The notes beneath the pieces are model-generated. The model worked only from the letters and a program-made list of their open reading frames with translations. It made no database searches and was not told the DNA's origin. From Actinomycetota bacterium (GTDB lineage: Bacteria > Actinomycetota > Acidimicrobiia > Acidimicrobiales > Ilumatobacteraceae): a stretch of DNA of 5,852 bases. The position numbers and the translations under genes were made by a program. Position 1 is the stretch's first letter. Each line of letters opens with the position of its first letter. Location of the stretch: the NCBI GenBank assembly GCA_005789925.1, contig SXWG01000175.1, positions 1-5,852 of the forward strand. The letters run 5' to 3'. Below are positions 1 to 5,852 of this stretch, in pieces.

Positions 1-2
1 CG

Positions 3-1055
3 TGGGCGGTGCAACTCAAGGAAAAAGGTGAGTCGCCAGAAACCGGATTCTCTAACATCGCAAAGTTCCTCGACATGTGGGATGGCCATTGGTATCTCGA
101 CGTGGTCAGAATGGGATATCCGCGCGACATTCAAGACAATGTCACCTACTTCGTTTCTGACGCGCGTGCAGCGTTTTTCCCCCTGTATCCGCGCATGGTG
201 CACTACATCGACAAGGTCATCCCCGGCGGACCTGTGCTCACTGCCCTGGTCGTCAATTTCATCCTTGGTGCGATGTTCATCTACCTGGCCGGTCGCATAG
301 CGCTCAGGTTGTTCGATGCGAAGGTCGCGGAAAAGTCGATGATCGTTCTGTGCCTGTTTCCCGGAAGTTTCGTCCTGTCGTTCGCCTATTCGGAAGCGAC
401 ACTGCTCGTGCTCGCATGCCTATGTCTCATCGCACTCTCAGAGCGGTCGTGGCTGTGGGCCGGCATCTTTGCCGGCCTCGGAAGCCTCGCCCGACCGAAC
501 GGTCTCGCGTTGGCAGTCGCTTGTGGCGTCGCTGCAATCATTGCGATACGCGAGCGTCGTGAATGGTCCTCACTCATCGCCCCCGCCTTGGCTCCGACAG
601 GCTTCATCGGTTTCATGCTCTTCCTTCGCCGCCACACTGGCGAGCCCTGGGCATGGTTCCGGGTGCAGAACGAGGCGTGGGATGAAGGCACCAGCTTCGG
701 TTTGACCGCGTTGCAACGTGTCGCCGACTTTGTCGTTCATCCTGTCTCGTCACCCACGAGCATGATGACGGTCTCTTCCCTCGTGCTCATGGGTGTCATG
801 TTGTGGGCGGCAAAGAAGCACCGTCTGCCAGCGCCACACGTTGCGTACAGTCTCGTCGTGCTCGGCTTGATGCTCATTCCCGAGACTGTCACTGCGCGAC
901 CACGGTTCCTCTTCACGGCGTTCCCGTTGCTGCTGTCGTGCGGTGGACTCTTCCGTGACGAAGATGGGGACCGTTGGCTCGTCATCGTCGCGGTGTTCTC
1001 TGCCGGTCTCGTCTGTGTGTCAGGTCTGTATGGGGTCTACGGCATCATCCCCTGA
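3..1055 (+). CDS. PIG-V-like GT-C mannosyltransferase, 5' end outside window
   Basis: Multi-spanning membrane glycosyltransferase of the GT-C fold, most like the PIG-V family of mannosyltransferases, which use a polyprenyl-phosphate mannose donor and act on the outer (luminal/periplasmic) face. Counting from the GTG at 9, a WDGHWY motif lies at residues 24-29, in what should be the first external loop; its Asp is the expected catalytic acid by family analogy. An AAFFPLYPRM stretch (54-63), ARPNG (161-165) and RPRFLFTAFPLL (297-308) also fit PIG-V-like proteins. Hydrophobic segments lie near 76-98, 110-143, 147-180, 188-206, 252-268, 276-292, 299-312 and 323-345. The frame is open to the left edge, and a start at GTG 9 would lack the membrane helix that should precede the WD loop, so the true start is upstream. 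The last 26 bases overlap the next gene if that gene starts at 1030. The family call is fairly secure; the acceptor is unknown. Confidence 0.85.
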   Translation, partial: WAVQLKEKGESPETGFSNIAKFLDMWDGHWYLDVVRMGYPRDIQDNVTYFVSDARAAFFPLYPRMVHYIDKVIPGGPVLTALVVNFILGAMFIYLAGRIALRLFDAKVAEKSMIVLCLFPGSFVLSFAYSEATLLVLACLCLIALSERSWLWAGIFAGLGSLARPNGLALAVACGVAAIIAIRERREWSSLIAPALAPTGFIGFMLFLRRHTGEPWAWFRVQNEAWDEGTSFGLTALQRVADFVVHPVSSPTSMMTVSSLVLMGVMLWAAKKHRLPAPHVAYSLVVLGLMLIPETVTARPRFLFTAFPLLLSCGGLFRDEDGDRWLVIVAVFSAGLVCVSGLYGVYGIIP

Positions 1056-1146
1056 CAAGCGTCGAGTGCTCGCTCTTGCACTCATAGCCGCCGTCCCAAC
1101 GTTTCTTCTACATGCCGGCGAGTTGAACGCCGACACGAAGTTGTAA
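1030..1146 (+). pseudogene. N-terminal piece of the AftD-like gene, cut off by an in-frame TAA
   Basis: This 38-codon frame (ATG 1030 to TAA 1144-1146) is in the same reading frame as the 1329-codon AftD-like frame that follows directly. It encodes a short polar start with basic residues (DKRR), one hydrophobic helix (VLALALIAAVPTFLL), then HAGELNADTKL. That is the layout expected for the N terminus of AftD proteins: a first membrane helix, then an external loop with a DTKL motif. Joined across the stop the text reads ADTKL-stop-LTSNPGRLL, closely matching the DTKLDLTANPLRFL-like stretch I recall for mycobacterial AftD. The ATG lies inside the end of the mannosyltransferase gene, with only a weak AGG (1022-1024) five bases upstream, consistent with translational coupling. 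GTG 1015 and GTG 1066 are alternative starts. I see it as part of the downstream gene, not as a separate small gene. Confidence 0.75.
1144..1146 (+). other. In-frame TAA within the conserved DTKL-x-L motif
   Basis: The TAA separates two stretches in the same frame that together make a full-length AftD-like protein. A single base change from TAT/TAC (Tyr), or from several other sense codons, would produce it. No insertion or deletion is needed, because the frame is unchanged on both sides. The sequence alone cannot tell a genuine nonsense mutation from a base-call or assembly error. Confidence 0.8.
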
Positions 1147-4100
1147 TTGACGTCGAATCCGGGGCGTCTTCTCTCAAGCAGTGCAAAGGCGTGGGATCCG
1201 AGTCAGTTCCTCGGATACGTGCCGCACCAAGCCGTTGGGTATCTCTGGCCGATGGGGCCGTTCTTCTGGATCGGCGACGTCTTCGGTGTACCCGACTGGA
1301 TCATGCAGCGACTGTGGCTCACCGTCATCTTCACGGCAGCAGGTGCAGGTGTCTATTTCTTTCTCCGACATCTCGGCTTTCGTCCAGACGCTGCATCCGC
1401 CGGCGCGATCTTTTTTCAAGTCACGCCGTATGTCTTGAGTTACCAATCTCGAACGTCGGTCATGTTGTTGCCCTGGGCTGCAACCGGTTGGCTTGCTCTC
1501 ATCACAGCGCGCGGATGCAAACGCCGTTCGTGGCGTGATCCGATTCTCATCGCGCTCATCGTGTTCACAGTCGGCGGAATCAACGCCACCGCGCTGGTGA
1601 TGATCGCTCCTGTCGTCATCATTGTCGCACTGCACAACCGCGGCAACGGTCGTGTGAGCAACGTCTTCCCTTTCCTCACACGAACCGCCGTACTCAGTGC
1701 ACTTGTCTCCACGTGGTGGATCTCGATGCTCGCGATACAGGCTCGCTTCGGTGCCGCTGTCTTGTCCTATTCAGAGACGTTGGAAGCCGTGTCGTCGACG
1801 TCCACGTCGTTTGAGGTGTTGCGCGGAATGGGCTACTGGCTGAATTACGTCGTCAACGGAAGCGACTACGGCACCACATCTGGCGTTGACCTTCTGTCCT
1901 CGCCGTACGCACTCGTCGCGAGTTGCGTCATTCCTCTGGCGGGATTGTTGTGGTTGGCCTTGTCTCGTGACCACCGCGTTCGACAGGCAAGTGCGTTGGT
2001 GCTCGTCGGGCTTGTACTCTCGACGGGCGCATACGGCATGGCTCAGTCGTCACTCCTCATGCGACTACTTGCAGGCAACGCTGACTCCAGCGTGGCACTT
2101 GCACTCAGGAGCAGCACGCGGGCCATTCCGGTGCTCTTGCTCGGCCTCGCGATTGCTTGGGCGGGCGCCACGCAATGGTCACTGTCTCGCCGTGCTCTCG
2201 GTTCACGCCCACATCGATTCGCCGGATCACTCGCGACGGGCGCTGTACTTGTCGTGTCGATGCCCTCGCTCCGGACGCACGGCGTCATCGACCCTGCACT
2301 CTCGCGACCGTCACGAGCACCGGTGTCCTGGAACCAGTTGGATGCATTGCTACGAGAGTCATCAGCGCCATCGTCACGAGTGGTCCAAGTACCGGGTCAG
2401 GAGTTTGGTGCCTACGACTGGGGTTTCACCGTCGATCCCGTGTGGCCATCGGTGTCAGCACGACCACTGGCGACACGTGACCTGCTGCCTCTCGGCAGTC
2501 CGCAAGTAATGGACACGCTCTATGCATTCGATGACGCAGTCCAAAACGGATTGACGACTGACGCAGGTATGAGAGCGACAGCCACCCGTCTCGGTGCCGG
2601 CGCAGTGCTACTTGCAGGAGACCTCGACGAGGAACGCTTTCACACGACGTCGCCGACGGAAGCCATCAGAGAGAACCGACTCTCCATCGACGCGACAATT
2701 CCTTTCGATGCTGGAGAACACCGCGTCATTCTCCATCCATCGACGTCTCTTGCGGCAGTGTCGTCAGGCATCGTCCAGCTCTCCGGATCAGGTGTCGGAC
2801 TTGTTAGTGCTGATGCGCGCGGACTCATTGGCGATCGACCTGTGCGCTACACCGCCGACCAGACCGACGATGCAATCGTCGAATCTGCGACGAGCACGAT
2901 TCCTCTCATCGTCACCGATTCGAATCGAATCCAAGCAAGGCACTGGCGCACCAGCTATGACACGCTCGGATACAGCGAAGACACCACCGACCTCTCTCGC
3001 CCTTTGACAAAAGACACTGCCGATCGTCGCCTTGATCCGTTTCCGACCAATTCGGCTTCTGGCTCATCTTCAGAACGGACCCTTGTTCGACAGATTGGCC
3101 CAGTCACAGCACGTGCCACGTCCTATGGAACTCCGTTGCTGTACTGGCCAGAGCACCGTGCATCAGCAGCCATCGACGGTGACCTTGCGACAGCGTGGAG
3201 AACAAGTGCATATGCCAACCCGACCGGCCAAACCATCCGTCTGACGTCGACGAGTCCTTTCACCGAAGTACGTCTCGTACAGCCAACGTCCCCGCATGAA
3301 GACCGGTGGGTCACACAGGTGTCGTATGCGCTCGATCACGGTGATTTCGTCGAACTGCAACTTGACTTGTCCTCCCGACATATCGAAGGTCAAGTTCTGC
3401 GTCTACCGACACCAGCGCGCACGATCGACATTCGCATCGATCTCGTCGGATGGTCGGTCAACGGAGAACAAGAGGGCCTCGACGGCGTCGGCTTCGCAGA
3501 AATCAACCTCGGCCTCCCCTCGACGACAGAAGAGACGACGCTTCCGTTGCGAGCTCTCGAAGCATCTCCGGCCGACCGGCCGATTGCCTACACGTTCACT
3601 CGCGAACGCGCGCGCACGACCTCTGAGTGGCGCCATGACCCCGAAGTTGATCTTCGTCGACGATTCCTCGTGCCTGGTGACACCACTGTTCGTGGAACTG
3701 TCACTGGATCCCTGGCACTCGATGCAGACGAACGTCTGGCTGCCCCGACCCTCGGGGTGACGTCGTTTGCGAGCGGTCGAAAGACTCGTGATTTTTCCAC
3801 TGCTGGTTGGTTAGCCACCGACGGCGACATGAAGACCATGTGGGTCGGACCTCCTGGTGCGGCATCTGAAACGACGTTGTCATTCCAGATGGATTCCACT
3901 GCGAGTGGCACCATCGATCAGCCTGACGCCGACGAGTACTCACGCATTCGACGCGCTCTGCTCTCTGACGGTCGTCGAGTTGAAATCGTGCAGTTCGACG
4001 CCATGACGGGGAGGGGCACATTCACCGCACGGACGTTGCGCCCAGGTCGCTGGACTCTCACCGTGACCGAAATCGAGCCGAGGACATCTCTCGACACACG

Positions 4101-5136
4101 GACCAACACACCACTCACGCTTCCGGTCGCCATCACTGACATACGAAGCGCCGGATTGCGGTCGATCAGTCCTGCATTGCCCACCGCTGACGACAGCACG
4201 TTGCCTCTCGTTCTCAACGGTGAGGAACTGCGACTGAATGTTGCATGGGGAGGCACCGTCAATCGTCCAAGATTCACAGCACAGGTTCCTGACATGGCCC
4301 TGCGAAGCGGTCTTGCGAGCCTTTCGACTCCATCACTGCATGACACTGGTGTCGTCATTGACGAATTGACCCTTGTGAACTCTCAATGGACCAGGCGAGC
4401 CAACCTCGAACCGTCGACGACACCGATTGCTGTCAGTTCCGGTTCGACAGAACGCGATGTTGCATTTCCTGGATGCAAAACCGAGTGCTGGTTCGTCTTT
4501 TCAGAGAGCTACAACCGCGGATGGAGCGCGAGTCTTGATGGCGTCGACCTTGGTGAGCCCCAGCCCATCAACGGAGGATTCAATGGCTGGGCGATTCCGG
4601 CCGACACACCCCCAGGGAACATCTCATTGCGCTTCGAGCCTCAACGGTGGCTTTCCGTCGGTCTCGCCATCACTGCCCTGTCAGTGCTGTGTTTACTGGT
4701 GACATTGTTCGTCGGACGACGCCAGAGACAGGACGCAACTGTCGCCATGGTCGATCGAACTGCCCGCCTCGCGTCTCGGCACCGAACTCTGACGACGGCC
4801 CAGACCATCCTCGCAGTGGTTGCCTCCGCCATCCTCGTGGCAGTGGTGGCTCGCCCCGTGTATGCGATTGCTGCAGTCGCGTTGTTGCTGTTGGCGAGCG
4901 ATCCCCGTCGTCGCGTGTGGGTGCGTTGTGTGACGGCCGCATGGCTCATGGCAAGCATGACGCTCGCTCTCTTGCGAGTCCTTGTCGTGAATCCACCGAT
5001 TCGATTCGATTGGCCCGCGGAGAGCGCCTTCGTGCATTGGCAACTCCTCGCATGCATCATGATCATCACAATCCTGAAGAACGTGACACCACTGAGCGTC
5101 GTCGAGGTCAAGTCGGCTCACCCCGGGCGCAACTAA
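1147..5136 (+). CDS. AftD-like alpha-(1->3)-arabinofuranosyltransferase (DUF3367), probably missing its first 39 codons
   Basis: Giant membrane glycosyltransferase resembling AftD, which in mycobacteria adds arabinofuranose from decaprenyl-phosphate arabinose to arabinogalactan and lipoarabinomannan outside the membrane. The frame is 1329 codons, or about 1368 with the upstream piece, matching the roughly 1400 residues of AftD. Residues below count from TTG 1147. The AWDPSQFLGYVPHQAVGYLWPMGPFF stretch begins near residue 15 and is typical of the family. Membrane segments fill about 35-400. A periplasmic part follows, including RDLLPLGSPQVMD near 445-457. A discoidin (F5/8 type C)-like module lies at about 653-788 (AAIDGDLATAW) and a second, weaker one at about 869-1005 (DGDMKTMW). 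The CKTECWFVFSESYNRGW stretch near 1110 precedes the usual C-terminal module (FNGWAIP, FEPQRW). Four or so helices close the protein at about 1160-1320. TTG 1147 directly follows a stop and has only a weak GAAG upstream; a product from there would lack helix 1 and the ADTK motif, so the native start is probably ATG 1030. The family is confident; the sugar and acceptor in this organism are inferred. Confidence 0.88.
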   Translation: MTSNPGRLLSSSAKAWDPSQFLGYVPHQAVGYLWPMGPFFWIGDVFGVPDWIMQRLWLTVIFTAAGAGVYFFLRHLGFRPDAASAGAIFFQVTPYVLSYQSRTSVMLLPWAATGWLALITARGCKRRSWRDPILIALIVFTVGGINATALVMIAPVVIIVALHNRGNGRVSNVFPFLTRTAVLSALVSTWWISMLAIQARFGAAVLSYSETLEAVSSTSTSFEVLRGMGYWLNYVVNGSDYGTTSGVDLLSSPYALVASCVIPLAGLLWLALSRDHRVRQASALVLVGLVLSTGAYGMAQSSLLMRLLAGNADSSVALALRSSTRAIPVLLLGLAIAWAGATQWSLSRRALGSRPHRFAGSLATGAVLVVSMPSLRTHGVIDPALSRPSRAPVSWNQLDALLRESSAPSSRVVQVPGQEFGAYDWGFTVDPVWPSVSARPLATRDLLPLGSPQVMDTLYAFDDAVQNGLTTDAGMRATATRLGAGAVLLAGDLDEERFHTTSPTEAIRENRLSIDATIPFDAGEHRVILHPSTSLAAVSSGIVQLSGSGVGLVSADARGLIGDRPVRYTADQTDDAIVESATSTIPLIVTDSNRIQARHWRTSYDTLGYSEDTTDLSRPLTKDTADRRLDPFPTNSASGSSSERTLVRQIGPVTARATSYGTPLLYWPEHRASAAIDGDLATAWRTSAYANPTGQTIRLTSTSPFTEVRLVQPTSPHEDRWVTQVSYALDHGDFVELQLDLSSRHIEGQVLRLPTPARTIDIRIDLVGWSVNGEQEGLDGVGFAEINLGLPSTTEETTLPLRALEASPADRPIAYTFTRERARTTSEWRHDPEVDLRRRFLVPGDTTVRGTVTGSLALDADERLAAPTLGVTSFASGRKTRDFSTAGWLATDGDMKTMWVGPPGAASETTLSFQMDSTASGTIDQPDADEYSRIRRALLSDGRRVEIVQFDAMTGRGTFTARTLRPGRWTLTVTEIEPRTSLDTRTNTPLTLPVAITDIRSAGLRSISPALPTADDSTLPLVLNGEELRLNVAWGGTVNRPRFTAQVPDMALRSGLASLSTPSLHDTGVVIDELTLVNSQWTRRANLEPSTTPIAVSSGSTERDVAFPGCKTECWFVFSESYNRGWSASLDGVDLGEPQPINGGFNGWAIPADTPPGNISLRFEPQRWLSVGLAITALSVLCLLVTLFVGRRQRQDATVAMVDRTARLASRHRTLTTAQTILAVVASAILVAVVARPVYAIAAVALLLLASDPRRRVWVRCVTAAWLMASMTLALLRVLVVNPPIRFDWPAESAFVHWQLLACIMIITILKNVTPLSVVEVKSAHPGRN
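3103..3510 (+). other. Discoidin (F5/8 type C)-like carbohydrate-binding module in the AftD-like protein
   Basis: The encoded stretch starts ARATSYGTPLLYW, continues with AAIDGDLATAWRTS and QTIRLTS, and runs to the strand-rich TIDIRIDLVGW. The pattern of 'xAIDGDxxTAW' followed by a beta strand is characteristic of F5/8 type C domains. AftD proteins are known to carry carbohydrate-binding modules in their periplasmic part, so the module probably holds the growing glycan near the active site. The boundaries are approximate, read by eye. Confidence 0.65.
3751..4165 (+). other. Second, more divergent discoidin-like module in the AftD-like protein
   Basis: The stretch GVTSFASGRK, then WLATDGDMKTMWVGP and TTLSFQMDS, repeats the 'DGDxxTxW then strand' pattern of the first module about 650 bases downstream. 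Its second half (RRVEIVQFDAMTGRGTF, RWTLTVTEI) looks beta-rich. Similarity to the first module is limited to this core, so it is either an old duplication or a related but distinct carbohydrate-binding fold. Confidence 0.5.
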
Positions 5137-5146
5137 TCTCTCTCTG

Positions 5147-5852
5147 GTGAGTGATCGACCCCAGACGTCTGGAGCGACGACCTCTCGCAGCCTCCCCCTC
5201 GATGGTGTCCGAGCCATCGCCGCGCTCTTGATCGTGGTCCACCACGTCGCCTATGCATCCGGCGTCACCATGAACGAGACATACGGTCGGTTCACTGGCC
5301 GAATGGATGTGGGGGTACCCATCTTCTTTGTGCTGAGCGGCTATCTCCTGTCCCGACCGTTCGTCAGAAGTTTGATGCACGACACGTCGGCACCTCCGAC
5401 ACGGGACTTCCTGTGGAAACGTTTCTTGCGCATCTTCCCTGCGTATTGGTTGGCGCTGGTGCTCATGCTCATCATCGGAGCGGTCACAGTCCGTGGTTCA
5501 TCAGGTTTCTTCTTCTCGTTCTTCCTCATTCACGTGTACCACCCCGACAGAGCCATCTCCGGGATAACACAGTCATGGAGCCTGGCGACAGAAATCTCGT
5601 TTTATCTCTTCGTTCCGCTGTACACGATGACAATGGCACGCTGGACACGTCGTCGACACCAGAACCAGAGGGCACTCATGTTGATGGCCTCCCTCGTGTT
5701 CCTCTATCTCCTGAGTGTCGTGTTTCGAACTGCGGTACATGTCGTCGACCCACCGTTTGCGAACGTGACTCCTTATTGGCTTCCCTCGCTCATCGACATC
5801 TTTGCGATGGGCATGGGGCTCGCCGTGTTACGAGAGTGGTCGCGGTTCAACC
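5147..5852 (+). CDS. Acyltransferase-3 family membrane O-acyltransferase, 3' end outside window
   Basis: The frame runs open from GTG 5147 to the right edge, giving about 235 residues of a protein family usually 350-400 or more long. The family (PF01757-type) moves acyl groups, often acetyl, onto sugars of surface polysaccharides or lipids, across or at the membrane. Visible family marks are SLPLDGVRAIAALLIVVHH at about residues 15-33, with the His pair in helix 1 that holds the expected catalytic His; GVPIFFVLSGYLLSRPF; the basic FLWKRFLRIFPAYW, whose Arg is conserved; and SWSLATEISFYLFVPL. GTG 5147 leaves a short cytoplasmic tail before helix 1, as usual. No Shine-Dalgarno is visible (the leader is CT-rich), so coupling to the AftD-like gene, whose stop ends 10 bases earlier, is likely. 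Context suggests it acylates the glycan made by its neighbours; the substrate and acyl group are not readable from sequence. Confidence 0.88.
   Translation, partial: MSDRPQTSGATTSRSLPLDGVRAIAALLIVVHHVAYASGVTMNETYGRFTGRMDVGVPIFFVLSGYLLSRPFVRSLMHDTSAPPTRDFLWKRFLRIFPAYWLALVLMLIIGAVTVRGSSGFFFSFFLIHVYHPDRAISGITQSWSLATEISFYLFVPLYTMTMARWTRRRHQNQRALMLMASLVFLYLLSVVFRTAVHVVDPPFANVTPYWLPSLIDIFAMGMGLAVLREWSRFN

Noticed and set aside
1174..1635. Minus-strand frame of 153 codons opposite the AftD N-terminal membrane domain
   Set aside because: Its translation is low in hydrophobics, full of Asp/Arg/Cys/His and without any family pattern; the plus strand carries the conserved protein.
1886..2509. Plus-strand frame of 207 codons overlapping the AftD-like gene in another frame
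   Set aside because: It is rich in Cys, Arg, Ser and His with no domain, and lies wholly inside the AftD-like frame. It could have suggested a frameshift, but the AftD frame continues unbroken with family motifs on both sides.
2917..2932. Palindrome GATTCGAATC with an adjoining CGAATC repeat, and a GATTC triplet repeat near 4997-5010
   Set aside because: Both lie within well-conserved coding frame and are only 10-15 bases long; they are consistent with chance and codon use (Asp-Ser-Asn and Arg-Phe-Asp runs).
1144..5136. Stop-codon reassignment (TAA read as an amino acid)
   Set aside because: TAA also ends the AftD-like gene at 5134-5136, just where the protein should end and before the next gene. 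A general reassignment is unsupported; any readthrough would have to be site-specific.
5130..5150. Possible terminator between the AftD-like gene and the acyltransferase gene
   Set aside because: The gap is only 10 bases, with no inverted repeat and no T-run.
4641..5217. Long minus-strand open frames of 156 and 174 codons opposite the end of the AftD-like gene
   Set aside because: The plus strand here encodes clear AftD C-terminal helices and the start of the acyltransferase. The antisense translations are rich in Arg, Ser, His and Thr with no recognisable domain, as expected for shadows in GC-rich, TCG-rich sequence.
1786..5748. Frequent GTCGAC and TCGTCG words across the window
   Set aside because: They seem more common than base composition alone would give, but they are spread through coding sequence and explained by preferred Val, Asp, Ser and Arg codons; no regular spacing or array was seen.

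Overview
The window looks like a chromosomal segment from a moderately GC-rich actinobacterium. The evidence is an AftD-type arabinofuranosyltransferase (DUF3367 family), a family typical of Actinobacteria, next to an actinobacterial-style PIG-V-like mannosyltransferase. Codon use favours GTC, CTC and TCG. A lineage outside the mycolate-containing orders, such as Acidimicrobiia, is my guess; it rests on sequence style and not on a search.

Layout: all three genes lie on the + strand and are packed like an operon, with no intergenic stretch large enough for a promoter or terminator. (1) Positions 3-1055 hold the 3' part of a multi-spanning GT-C mannosyltransferase of the PIG-V kind, which begins upstream of the window. 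(2) Positions about 1030-5136 hold a giant AftD-like arabinofuranosyltransferase: an N-terminal GT-C membrane domain, a long periplasmic region with two discoidin/carbohydrate-binding-like modules, and a C-terminal membrane bundle. (3) From 5147 past the right edge runs an acyltransferase-3 family membrane protein, 10 bases after the AftD stop.

The main discovery is in the AftD gene. The long open frame begins at 1147 directly after an in-frame TAA at 1144-1146. The same frame upstream of the TAA, back to an ATG at 1030, encodes exactly the missing N terminus: a first membrane helix followed by the ADTKL motif. AftD proteins carry a DTKLxLxxNPxRFL-like stretch here, so the TAA sits inside a conserved motif. 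The gene is therefore one of three things: interrupted by a single nonsense codon, carrying a sequencing or assembly error, or expressed by readthrough or restart. The remaining 1329 codons show no damage.

Together the genes suggest a locus that builds or decorates a cell-surface glycan: mannosylation and arabinosylation from polyprenyl-phosphate sugar donors on the outer face of the membrane, then O-acylation. The product (lipomannan/lipoarabinomannan-like, arabinan or other) cannot be decided from this window.
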